From Anaerolineae bacterium (GTDB lineage Bacteria; Chloroflexota; Anaerolineae; Aggregatilineales; Phototrophicaceae), in NCBI GenBank assembly GCA_025454675.1, contig JALONZ010000007.1:1-15163 (forward strand): 15,163 nt of DNA, given 5' to 3'. The position numbers and the translations under genes are program-made. The notes beneath the pieces were generated by a model. That model made no database searches. It saw nothing but the letters and a program-made list of their open reading frames with translations, and had not been told where the DNA came from. Positions 1 to 7,325 of the stretch are shown in pieces (the first letter of the stretch is position 1; every line of letters starts with the position of its first letter).

Positions 1-1041
1 GATATTCGCATTGGTAGCACCATCACACTCCGCAATATCACCCCGAATCAAATCGCTTTCACTGTCCAAGAAGGTCATTTAGAGACGGTCACAGGCGAAT
101 ATATCGAAGCGGGTGATACGCTCATCGCCCAAACCGATGATTTTGGCAATATTGTTTATTGGCAAGAAAGCCGCCCCGCCACTACAGAAGAATTGACCTT
201 CGGTGACATTGCCAATCGCGCCCTCGCCATCACCGAAACCGAATCATCTGCGCCAGAGACGAATGAAGCGGGCGAAATTATTCATATTGTCGTGCGCGGG
301 GATACGCTGTTCAGCATCGCCCGCCAATATAATGCCAGTATGCCCGCCATTGTCGCCCGTAATCAACTCACAGACCCGCGCAATATTGTTGTGGGACAAC
401 GCCTGTTCATCCCCAACCCGAATAGCGGATTTGTGGGGTTAGATGATAGCCCACAAAATCCGCCGATTGCCACCCAAGAAGTTGTTGGTGTAGATTGTAG
501 CACCTTCGCACCGACTAGCCCGTTACAAGGCTTGATGTTGGGCGATAATACCTTCCAATGGACACCAGTAACTGGTGCGACCAGTTACCGCGTCATCGTC
601 ACCAACCTGACAGAAGCGCGGAGTGTGGCATTTGATGCCCCTGCCCCGTTCACATCACTGGTCGGATTTGTGGAACAAAGCACAGTCGGCGGTGGATTTG
701 ATTTTGCGTGGCGTGTTCAAGCCTTGCAAAATGGCGTGGTGGTATGTGATAGTGGCGATAGGGTGATGCAACGCGGGGGTGTGCGCTACTTTACGGCATC
801 ATGGGCGTGTGTGCAACCAAATATCATTGTCGTGACCTATAGCGGGGTGTTGCCAGATGATACCATCACGGCACAATTTTATAACCCCGTCACCGCCCAA
901 TATGAAAAACAAACAGGACCGGGGCAAACAGGCACGCTCACTTTCAGAAATATGACCGGTGGCGGATACTTAGGCATCGCATTCACCTCATCAGGTGAAC
1001 AAGTCGCACTCACGCCAGACCCATTATTGGCGTGTCCTTGA
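1..1041 (+). CDS. Secreted LysM protein with FecR-like N-part (5' partial)
   Basis: The frame is open from the first base to a TGA at 1039-1041, so this is the C-terminal 346 residues of a longer protein; a TTG at 193 is internal, not a real start. Codons 1-60 contain IRIGSTITL followed by VQEGHLETV, resembling the repeated beta elements of FecR-like domains. Codons about 94-138 are a LysM domain (HIVVRGDTLFSIARQYN, then ARNQL and VGQRLFIP), a fold known to bind peptidoglycan or other N-acetylglucosamine polymers. Codons 164-258 form a module starting VDCSTF, with FQWTPVTGA and WRVQAL, that recurs in the next gene. A second beta-rich region follows to the end. The protein probably acts outside the cytoplasmic membrane or at the wall; the signal peptide would lie upstream of the window. 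The LysM call is firm, the FecR-like call tentative, and the overall function unknown. Confidence 0.85.
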   Translation, partial: DIRIGSTITLRNITPNQIAFTVQEGHLETVTGEYIEAGDTLIAQTDDFGNIVYWQESRPATTEELTFGDIANRALAITETESSAPETNEAGEIIHIVVRGDTLFSIARQYNASMPAIVARNQLTDPRNIVVGQRLFIPNPNSGFVGLDDSPQNPPIATQEVVGVDCSTFAPTSPLQGLMLGDNTFQWTPVTGATSYRVIVTNLTEARSVAFDAPAPFTSLVGFVEQSTVGGGFDFAWRVQALQNGVVVCDSGDRVMQRGGVRYFTASWACVQPNIIVVTYSGVLPDDTITAQFYNPVTAQYEKQTGPGQTGTLTFRNMTGGGYLGIAFTSSGEQVALTPDPLLACP

Positions 1042-1069
1042 TTCAGAATAAACATTTTTGGCATATACT
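1042..1069 (+). promoter_or_regulatory. Possible promoter of the SH3b protein gene
   Basis: TATACT at 1064-1069 is a good -10 match. TTCAGA at 1042-1047, 16 bp upstream, is a weak -35 (4 of 6). Transcription would begin near 1076, after the GTG/ATG codons at 1072-1077, which supports translation from ATG 1117. The site lies directly behind the stop of the preceding gene, so read-through from that gene is equally possible. Confidence 0.35.
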
Positions 1070-1103
1070 GAGTGATGGAAGGCTTATCACTCATGACAAC
1101 AAC

Positions 1104-1108
1104 GAGGG
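1104..1108 (+). promoter_or_regulatory. Ribosome binding site deciding start 1117
   Basis: GAGGG at 1104-1108 stands 8 bases before ATG 1117. The earlier in-frame GTG 1072, ATG 1075 and ATG 1093 have no comparable site, and starting at 1117 places a signal peptide exactly at the N-terminus. Confidence 0.7.
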
Positions 1109-1116
1109 ATTTATCG

Positions 1117-2769
1117 ATGAGACGATTTTGGATATATATATTGATTATGGGCGTGTTTGGGATTAGCATTTTACCACCCTTATCTGCCCAAGAAGATGAT
1201 GTATGCCCACCCATCATCACCGATGCCATTATGCTGGCGGGCGAAAGTTGTGATGATTTGGGGCGCAATTCTGCCTGTTATGGGCATAATCAGGTGATGG
1301 CATCCTTCAGTAGCGAAGATACCGCCGAAAATTTTTCTGAGCCTGCGGATATTGCGGAATTGGCGGATGTGGTCAGCATCAGCACCGCCGCCTTGAATGC
1401 GGATGAATCGGTTTGGGGCTTGGCACTCATGAATGTGCAAGCCAATATCCCCGATACAATACCCGGTCAAGCCGTCCTATTCTTTTTGATGGGCGAAACT
1501 GAAGTCGAAAATCGTGCGACACAGCTCACCGAAATTGTGCCGACCAACATCACCATCACCGCATCAGAACGGGTCAATATCCGCAGTGGCGCGGGGCGCA
1601 ATTTTAATGCACTCGGCACAGCCGACCCCAATAGTGTGCAATCTGCAACGGGCATCAGCGAGGATGGGGAGTGGGTGCGTGTAGTATTTGATGATGCAGA
1701 CGGCTGGATTAGCCGTAGCCTGATTACACCACAAGATGAAACCGCCTTTAATAATCTACCTATAGCATCTGAAGAAATTTTATCACCCATGCAAGCCTTT
1801 TATTTCACCACAGGCGCGGGAAGCCCTACTTGTAAAACTGCGCCCGATGCGTTGGTCATTCAAAGCCCAGAACGGTTATCGGTCAATTTAACCATCAACG
1901 GCGCAAAGGTAAAAATTGGGTCTACTATCGTCCTCACCACCGTGATGGGAGATGATACACAAGATGATGAATTGGCAGATAATTGTCGGCGGACAGAAGC
2001 CATTGTGTTAGATGGCGAATTGGTGACGAATCGTAATAGCCTGCAAATTCCGATTGGGCATTCGGCATTTTTTACGGCTTGTACCGATGAAAATGGGGAT
2101 GTCGTCCCACAAGATGATTGGGAAGCGGATGGCATTGTATCCGAAGAACGACTGGCGCAATTTGCCATTTTAGAGACCCTTCCCGAAGGCTTGTTGCATT
2201 ATCCCATTCGCATTCCCACCCGTGATGAAATCGAAGAAGCCTTACGCCCAACCCCCGCACCGAATAACAATAATGCCAACTCGTCAGACAATACGAATCA
2301 GGACAATAATGATGACGATGATGATGATTCAACCAGTGGTGTAGATTGCAGTAATTTCTATGCGGTATCGCCATCTGATGAAATTCAATGGGGTGTTCAA
2401 GAATTTCGTTGGTCGCCTGCGGTGGGTGCAGAATTTTATTATTTCACCCTTGTGCGGAACGATAATTTACCGGGTTCAGTGTTCATCAGTCAAGTGGGGG
2501 GTGTAGCCGAATCGGTCTTTGCGGATGTTGGGATGGGGGCATTATATCAGGTGGGGCGTGCTACCGATGTGATTTGGCAAGTGGAAGCATGGGCGCAAGA
2601 TGCCAATGGACAGTATTATAAAGCCTGTTCCACCGATACAATTCGTGTACGGCGAAATATAGCCTCATTTACAGATATTTGCAATGCGTTAGGCGGGGTT
2701 GAAATAGCCCCGAATGATTGTCGTGATGGGGCATCGTTCACAGCACCTGTCATCACCATTCCCAATTAA
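1117..2769 (+). CDS. Secreted SH3b-domain protein, paralogue of upstream gene
   Basis: This is a 550-aa exported protein. The start at ATG 1117 is chosen for its ribosome binding site and because it begins a classical signal peptide: MRRFW, a hydrophobic core to about residue 20, and LSA before the likely cleavage at Q25. The mature N-part (about 30-70) has three Cys and a GRNSACYGHN segment that I recall from other Chloroflexota secreted proteins. Residues about 146-204 are a bacterial SH3 domain (ERVNIRSGAGRNFNALG, then EWVRV and DGWISRSL), a class that often binds cell-wall peptide or glycan. Residues about 256-325 look FecR-like (TINGAKVKIGSTIVL, then LDGELVTN). An Asn/Asp-rich linker (383-405) leads to a C-terminal module starting VDCSNF that is shared with the gene before it. 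No catalytic motif is visible. It probably lies at or beyond the cell wall as a binding or scaffold protein; function unknown. Confidence 0.87.
   Translation: MRRFWIYILIMGVFGISILPPLSAQEDDVCPPIITDAIMLAGESCDDLGRNSACYGHNQVMASFSSEDTAENFSEPADIAELADVVSISTAALNADESVWGLALMNVQANIPDTIPGQAVLFFLMGETEVENRATQLTEIVPTNITITASERVNIRSGAGRNFNALGTADPNSVQSATGISEDGEWVRVVFDDADGWISRSLITPQDETAFNNLPIASEEILSPMQAFYFTTGAGSPTCKTAPDALVIQSPERLSVNLTINGAKVKIGSTIVLTTVMGDDTQDDELADNCRRTEAIVLDGELVTNRNSLQIPIGHSAFFTACTDENGDVVPQDDWEADGIVSEERLAQFAILETLPEGLLHYPIRIPTRDEIEEALRPTPAPNNNNANSSDNTNQDNNDDDDDDSTSGVDCSNFYAVSPSDEIQWGVQEFRWSPAVGAEFYYFTLVRNDNLPGSVFISQVGGVAESVFADVGMGALYQVGRATDVIWQVEAWAQDANGQYYKACSTDTIRVRRNIASFTDICNALGGVEIAPNDCRDGASFTAPVITIPN
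2311..2328 (+). repeat. GAT/GAC codon run encoding a poly-Asp linker
   Basis: Six consecutive Asp codons (five GAT, one GAC) sit inside an Asn/Ser/Asp-rich linker spanning about 2263-2331. The linker separates the FecR-like part from the C-terminal module. Length change by slippage would stay in frame, so it would alter linker length rather than switch the gene off. Acidic linkers of this type are also common calcium or spacer segments in secreted proteins. Confidence 0.6.
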
Positions 2770-2783
2770 ATGCGATGTTTTCC

Positions 2784-2811
2784 GTAGTGGCATGATATAT
2801 CATGCCACTAC
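2784..2811. terminator. 28-bp perfect palindrome between convergent genes
   Basis: The half-site GTAGTGGCATGATA is followed at once by its exact reverse complement, 14 bp per arm with no spacer. It lies between the stop at 2769 (+) and the stop at 2827 (-), where a bidirectional terminator or mRNA-end hairpin is expected. As RNA, the central few bases would form the loop and leave about a 12-bp stem. No T-tract follows on either strand, so it is not a textbook intrinsic terminator; a dimeric protein-binding site is the alternative. Confidence 0.55.
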
Positions 2812-2826
2812 ATCACCATTCTATCC

Positions 2827-3135
2827 CTACAACTGAAACCCACCCGTGATATACACCACTTTATGCACATAATTTTCGACATAATTTAACAGGCGATCAT
2901 GCAAGGCTCGCCAATCTTCACTTTTTAACACCTCGCGTACTGTGTCGAGGTCATCGCCGATGGCTTCTGCCAAAATTTGGCGCGATGGCTCACGACTATA
3001 CACCGTATACCACGCCCATGTGGGTTTAATCCCCAACCGATTGACACCCGGTAGCCATTCGCGCACGACAAATTCAAAATATTCTTGGTCTTGCCCCGAT
3101 TTTATATCCCACTGCATCAACAATTTGACATTCAT
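2827..3135 (-). CDS. Small conserved-looking protein, probable ferredoxin-like fold
   Basis: This 102-aa soluble protein begins VKLLMQWDIKSGQDQEYFEF and ends YVHKVVYITGGFQL. The apparent order strand-helix-strand-strand-helix-strand, with Trp/Tyr-rich strands (TWAWYTVY), suggests a dimeric alpha/beta-barrel (ABM-like) fold, but I cannot name a family and see no catalytic residues. It starts 17 bp after the stop of the metallo-beta-lactamase-fold gene and is probably co-transcribed with it; no strong internal promoter is evident. The ATG at 3135 has only a weak purine-rich site (GAGAG) upstream. ABM-fold proteins include small oxygenases and ligand-binding proteins, but no such role is asserted here. 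Confidence 0.8.
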   Translation of the reverse strand: MNVKLLMQWDIKSGQDQEYFEFVVREWLPGVNRLGIKPTWAWYTVYSREPSRQILAEAIGDDLDTVREVLKSEDWRALHDRLLNYVENYVHKVVYITGGFQL

Positions 3136-3152
3136 AACACTACACTCTCAGG

Positions 3153-3782
3153 CTAGGCTTGCGGTCTCAAGACGATGACTTGGGGTTGTTCTGGCAAGGT
3201 GCCCGTCACACGGAGCATATCCTCTTCTTGCGCCTTGCTCAAACCCATTTCTTTCAAAAACTTCTCAACGGGTTCTAAATGGTCATTCAAACCACTCAAC
3301 CCATAGTGCATCGGCACAATATAGCTTGGCTCTAATAACGAAATGACTTCGGTGGCGGCACTGGCTTTGAGGGCATTGCCCCCGCCAACAGGCACCAGCG
3401 CGACATGAACCTCGCCAATAGATTCTAATGTGGATTGGTCTGGCACATGCGATAAATTACCGAGATGCACCACCGAAATATCATCGTATTTGAACACATA
3501 ACCCACATTTTGAACCACCGATTCGCCGACATAATGAAGTGGTATCCCATAAATGAACACCCCGCCAATTTCGTATTCACCCGCCCCGGTCAGCACATGC
3601 TCATACCCTTTTACGGCTTCCAGATTATTATAATCGGGGTGATTTTGGCTGAGTGTCACCACATCCGCTTTCAGTTTGGGAATTGCCAAGCCAATATGCT
3701 CCGAAAAGGGGTCGGTAATAATGGTTAAACGCCCACGTTCCGTTATCTTAAAACAATTTTGACCATACCACGTAATATCCAA
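3153..3782 (-). CDS. Metallo-beta-lactamase-fold protein, metal site eroded
   Basis: This 209-aa protein has the architecture of the UlaG-like/Lactamase_B_3 branch of the metallo-beta-lactamase superfamily: MDITWYGQNCFKI, TDPF (23-26), GAGEYEIGGV (66-75), HLGNLSH (107-112) and a late PMHY (157-160). The usual T/S-H-x-H-x-D-H metal motif reads S45-Q46-N47-H48-P49-D50-Y51, so two of three His are lost. The bridging Asp of the usual GD motif is N109. The H of the usual GHSCF is Q8. H48, D50, H107 and H159 remain. It is therefore probably not a normal dinuclear hydrolase, and may bind one metal, none, or serve as a binding protein. The start is TTG at 3782: AAGGA lies 9 bases upstream and a TAA closes the frame 12 bases before. 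It probably heads a two-gene operon with the 102-aa protein. Confidence 0.85.
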   Translation of the reverse strand: MDITWYGQNCFKITERGRLTIITDPFSEHIGLAIPKLKADVVTLSQNHPDYNNLEAVKGYEHVLTGAGEYEIGGVFIYGIPLHYVGESVVQNVGYVFKYDDISVVHLGNLSHVPDQSTLESIGEVHVALVPVGGGNALKASAATEVISLLEPSYIVPMHYGLSGLNDHLEPVEKFLKEMGLSKAQEEDMLRVTGTLPEQPQVIVLRPQA

Positions 3783-3791
3783 CGTGTTCCA

Positions 3792-3796
3792 TCCTT
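3792..3796 (-). promoter_or_regulatory. Ribosome binding site supporting a TTG start
   Basis: On the - strand AAGGA stands 9 bases before TTG 3782. No ATG or GTG is available in frame between the upstream stop and this codon, so TTG is the only sensible start. Confidence 0.65.
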
Positions 3797-3822
3797 ATTG
3801 TTATCGAATCATTCACACCATC

Positions 3823-3831
3823 ATTATAGCA
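3823..3831 (-). promoter_or_regulatory. Extended -10 promoter of the MBL-fold operon
   Basis: The - strand reads TGCTATAAT: a perfect TATAAT with the TGn extension that can replace a -35 element. No clear -35 is seen. The predicted transcript start near 3816 gives a leader of about 35 nt before TTG 3782. The site lies in the 68-bp gap behind the large kinase gene, so the two-gene unit can be expressed independently of it. Confidence 0.6.
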
Positions 3832-3850
3832 TATTTGTTTTGTGTTGCGC

Positions 3851-6800
3851 CTATCTGTTTAGGTAGGGTGGAATAACCCCCAGTAGGCGCTGGCTCAATT
3901 GGATTGCAAAATCTTGTTCATAACGCATATTCAATTTTTCGGCAGTCGTCATGGCTTTCTGAAGCGCGACAAATGTCGCTTGGCGGTCGTGATGCAAAAA
4001 TGCCCGCCAACCGATAAGGATGAGTAAAATCGGTTCTGCCATATCAAACGGTTTAGAGAATTTCTTGAATTTTTTCAGGATGAGGTCTATCACATCGCCA
4101 AATTCGGGCAAGGGTATTTCTTCATATAAACTCAAGAAATACATTAGCAGTAGTTGATAGCCCTCCACCAGATAAAATGCGGTGGATGTGAGGTCTTGTA
4201 TCATCTCAAGCGCAATTTGGGCAAAGTCTGCGGCTTTATCGGGTTGATTCAAATTGTGATAGACCCATGCCATCATCGCATTCAAACGCATTACGCCCCC
4301 CCTATCGGCACTCTGTTCATAAAATATCAATGCCGATTCGCCATATCTGGCGGCTTCATCCCATGCGTTTTGTCGGATAGCACCACCAATCAGGGCGCTA
4401 TAAGCCGATGCAATGCCTTGCACCGTATTGGAGCGTTCTGTCATCATCAGGGTTTGTAAAGCGGCATGATGTGCATCATCAGCATCGCCTCTAAAATGAT
4501 AGGCGTGACGGAGCATGACATAAATTTCTTCTTGACGGCGCACATGCCCCGATTTGACCGCCAAATCCATCCCGGTTTGTAAGGTCGTTAAGCCGTTATG
4601 CCATTGTCCACGCCCCAATAGATAAACCCCTTCAATCATATGTAACCATGTCGTGACGGCGGGGTCATCTACCGACTGAATCAACCGATGCGCCCGTTTG
4701 CCATAATATTGCGCCAACCGATGCAACGGGATAACCCCCATGACCAGCAACATCGAAGCGGTATGGCGCAGTAATTGCGGACGACAACTTTCACCACCCC
4801 GTTCTGCCAAATTATGCCCCAATAAGATATGATAAATCGCGCCGATTTTATCATTGATATAAAATCCATTTTGCGCCAACACTTCACAGGCTTGCGATGC
4901 AATCCGATAACGGGTTGCGTCCACCAAATTTGGTTTGGGATTGATAAACCGATAACGTATTTGGCGCAACGTTTGCCTCAATGCCCCGCCCAATGTGGGG
5001 TTATCCTGAATATCGGCAGATATAAGCGCCCGTGTTGCATGTTCACTGCTTTTATCCAACATCCCCAATGCCAAATAAGTCTGCCCCATTTGCAATTGCA
5101 ACCCCGCATATTGCAAATTATCCAACACGACAGACCCATTTTCGTGCAAAGATAACGCGCGTTCCAAATAGGTGAGTGCGCGTTGATTTGCGCCTGTCCG
5201 CAAGGCACGTTCTGCCGCCTTCATCGCATAAACCGATTCTTTGCGCGGTTGTTGGGCATTTGCCCAATGTTGTGCCAATGTCGCGTAATATTCGGGCGAA
5301 TCTGGATACAACAATTCGATTGCCTCTGCCAATTGATGAGAATAAGCGCGATTGGCGGCTTCATCCAAATTTTCTAGCAATGACTCACGCATTTTATCAT
5401 GAGCAAAGCGCCACCCACCTTCATACCCCTCTAAAACTGCCACATCCGCGGCAACGGTTAAATGGGCTTCAATGGTGGCTAAATCTTGTTTGAAAACAGT
5501 CGCCAATAACACAGGGTCAATGATACGCCCCGCCAGCGCCGCCATTTGCAAAATGGGACGAACAACAGGTGCAACCCGCGCCAGCCGATTTTCTAATACA
5601 CGGCGCACCCCACCTGCAAATAAACTTTCGGGGACGGTAGAAGCGCCAATCGCATCCAAATTGCCAATCGCATCGGCTAAATGGCGCATCACCTCCACGA
5701 TGAAGAACGGATTCCCCTCAGATTCACGTTCTAATAAATTGACAACCGCGTCATTTTTACCGGTTTGCCCTATCATGGATGCTGATAATTGGGCAATATC
5801 TTCGCGCGATAGGCGTGCCAGTTTAATCACTTCTGCGCCTGTGAGCAGGTTGGGCAAATCAGGGCGTTCTTCATCCCGATAATTCCCCACCACCATCAAG
5901 GGTTGGGTGTGGGTTAAATGAATCAATGCCTTGAGCAAATCAAGTGAATCATGCGCCCAATGCAAATCTTCTAAAATAATCAGAGTTGGCTTGGCATCCC
6001 CCACGAATAGGCGTGTGATGGTGTCTATTAGGCGGGAACGATTGGCAAGTGGGTCTAATGGGGGCGGGTCTGCGATGGGGGTATCAATCACCTGTGCCAA
6101 ATCGGGGATGATGGAGCGCAACACCCCTGCATCTAATGGCGATAAATCACGTTCTAAACATAATAATGCCAGTGGTTCACGCCACATCTCAAATGCCCGC
6201 CGTGATTCGCGTGTTGCACCGCCCCGCGCCACTCGCGCCCCCGCCACCAATGCCTCTGCGCGGAGTTCATCTATCAAACGTGATTTCCCCACGCCGCTTT
6301 CGCCACCAATTAACACCGCCGCCCCATGTTGCCCATTCAAAATGCGGTCTAAAATGGTCGATAGGTGGTCTAATTCGCCTTCACGCCCCACAAATCGGGC
6401 GGCTTGCAAAAAACTTTCGCGCCCTGTGGTGAGGGCAACATCCCCGCCAATCATCATGACCGCTTCGCGTGCCGTTCCGCGTTCTTTGGGGTTGCGCGAT
6501 AATAATTTGGCGATGAGGGGATATAAAGCATGACCATTGATGAGGCTCAAATTGGGGTCGCCTAATAACACCCGATTGAGCAAATTTTCGCGTTCAGTTC
6601 CCTCAAACGGGTGCTTGCCTGTCAACAGCCGATAGGCAATCACACCCACTGCATATAAATCACCTGCGGTAGAGGCAGGTTCACCCTGCAACACCTCTGG
6701 AGGCAAATATTCCAGCGTTCCCGCCATATTTTCATCATCATCTTGACCATGAATAAGCGCCAAGCCAAAATCCAGCACTTTAACCACGCCATTCACGACC

Positions 6801-7228
6801 AAAATATTATCGGGTTTCAGGTCACGATGAATCACTTCGCGCCGATGCAAATAGGCGAGTGCTTCTAACAGTTGCGCCAACAAATCGGTGGGAGTGAAGG
6901 GTGCTTCGAGTATCGTTTGGGCAGGAAACAACCAATCCATCGTATAATAGGGTTCACCATTATTCGCCCAGCCATAATCCAACACTTTGATGATATTGGG
7001 ATTGCGTAAACTGGCGAGGATGCGAAATTCCCGCGCCAATGCGACCTGAAAATCGGCAGAACTGGAAGCCGAGCGTGAATGAAAATCCAGTCGTTCAAGC
7101 GGGGTTGTCACCCGTTTGAGGGCAACGGTATTTCCTGTCAGGCGGTCATGAGCGCGATAAATCACACCCATACCCCCGCGACCAGTTTCTTCTATCAGGC
7201 GATAACGCGGTAACTGCAATGTTTCCAT
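3851..7228 (-). CDS. Ser/Thr kinase fused to AAA/STAND-like ATPase and helical repeats
   Basis: The 1125-aa protein starts with a Hanks-type kinase (about 8-265) that looks active: glycine loop GRGGMG 16-21, K38, E67, catalytic loop HRDLKPDN 134-141, DFG 153-155, PPE 176-178, and GD before LYAVG. A P-loop ATPase follows (about 279-600): FVGRE entry, Walker A GGESGVGKS 308-316, Walker B LIILEDLHW 416-424, then GNYRDEERPDLP. Residues about 620-1115 are helix-rich with TPR-like pairs. This order is that of PknK-type regulators and ATPase-TPR signalling scaffolds, but no C-terminal DNA-binding domain is visible and there is no membrane segment, so it is probably a cytosolic kinase whose ATPase/repeat part senses or binds partners. 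It is divergent from a membrane protein gene. Its ribosome binding site is weak (GCGAG). Substrates are unknown. Confidence 0.93.
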   Translation of the reverse strand: METLQLPRYRLIEETGRGGMGVIYRAHDRLTGNTVALKRVTTPLERLDFHSRSASSSADFQVALAREFRILASLRNPNIIKVLDYGWANNGEPYYTMDWLFPAQTILEAPFTPTDLLAQLLEALAYLHRREVIHRDLKPDNILVVNGVVKVLDFGLALIHGQDDDENMAGTLEYLPPEVLQGEPASTAGDLYAVGVIAYRLLTGKHPFEGTERENLLNRVLLGDPNLSLINGHALYPLIAKLLSRNPKERGTAREAVMMIGGDVALTTGRESFLQAARFVGREGELDHLSTILDRILNGQHGAAVLIGGESGVGKSRLIDELRAEALVAGARVARGGATRESRRAFEMWREPLALLCLERDLSPLDAGVLRSIIPDLAQVIDTPIADPPPLDPLANRSRLIDTITRLFVGDAKPTLIILEDLHWAHDSLDLLKALIHLTHTQPLMVVGNYRDEERPDLPNLLTGAEVIKLARLSREDIAQLSASMIGQTGKNDAVVNLLERESEGNPFFIVEVMRHLADAIGNLDAIGASTVPESLFAGGVRRVLENRLARVAPVVRPILQMAALAGRIIDPVLLATVFKQDLATIEAHLTVAADVAVLEGYEGGWRFAHDKMRESLLENLDEAANRAYSHQLAEAIELLYPDSPEYYATLAQHWANAQQPRKESVYAMKAAERALRTGANQRALTYLERALSLHENGSVVLDNLQYAGLQLQMGQTYLALGMLDKSSEHATRALISADIQDNPTLGGALRQTLRQIRYRFINPKPNLVDATRYRIASQACEVLAQNGFYINDKIGAIYHILLGHNLAERGGESCRPQLLRHTASMLLVMGVIPLHRLAQYYGKRAHRLIQSVDDPAVTTWLHMIEGVYLLGRGQWHNGLTTLQTGMDLAVKSGHVRRQEEIYVMLRHAYHFRGDADDAHHAALQTLMMTERSNTVQGIASAYSALIGGAIRQNAWDEAARYGESALIFYEQSADRGGVMRLNAMMAWVYHNLNQPDKAADFAQIALEMIQDLTSTAFYLVEGYQLLLMYFLSLYEEIPLPEFGDVIDLILKKFKKFSKPFDMAEPILLILIGWRAFLHHDRQATFVALQKAMTTAEKLNMRYEQDFAIQLSQRLLGVIPPYLNR

Positions 7229-7263
7229 AAATGACGACTCGCTTATAAGGCTACTTTGTGATT

Positions 7264-7292
7264 ATTATATGCTAAAAATGCACGATTATCGA
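7264..7292 (-). promoter_or_regulatory. Promoter of the large kinase gene
   Basis: On the - strand TATAAT (7269-7264) is preceded, 17 bp upstream, by TCGATA (7292-7287), a 4-of-6 match to TTGACA. The transcript would start near 7257, about 28 nt before the ATG at 7228. Confidence 0.5.
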
Positions 7293-7293
7293 A

Positions 7294-7299
7294 TATAAT
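7294..7299 (+). promoter_or_regulatory. -10 box of the membrane protein gene
   Basis: A perfect TATAAT at 7294-7299 lies 26 bp before ATG 7326; no convincing -35 is found. If used, the transcript starts near 7306 with a leader of about 20 nt containing GGAG at 7314-7317. It lies beside the divergent promoter of the kinase, and its expected -35 region (about 7271-7276) falls in the spacer of that promoter, so the two genes may compete or be co-regulated. Confidence 0.4.
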
Positions 7300-7325
7300 A
7301 ACGTAAAAAATTTGGAGATATTTCG

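Noticed and set aside
879..1268. 129-codon - strand frame across the gap between the first two genes
   Set aside because: It is antisense to both secreted-protein genes and shows no domain; the + strand reading has LysM, signal peptide and SH3b evidence.
2311..2328. GAT run as a CRISPR or tandem-repeat array
   Set aside because: It is a short codon repeat inside a coding linker, with no repeat-spacer structure.
2784..2811. Palindrome as the end of an insertion sequence
   Set aside because: There is no transposase gene, second copy or target-site duplication nearby.
3153..3782. Functional beta-lactamase or antibiotic-resistance gene
   Set aside because: The fold class is UlaG-like, there is no signal peptide, and the metal-binding His residues needed for hydrolysis are largely missing.
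5931..6533. 200-codon + strand open frame opposite the Ser/Thr kinase gene
   Set aside because: It lies wholly antisense to the ATPase and kinase domains, whose motifs are unmistakable, and its own translation is low-complexity Ser/Arg/Pro with no domain. Other long + strand frames at 10864-11394, 5472-5882 and 9008-9376 are shadows for the same reason.
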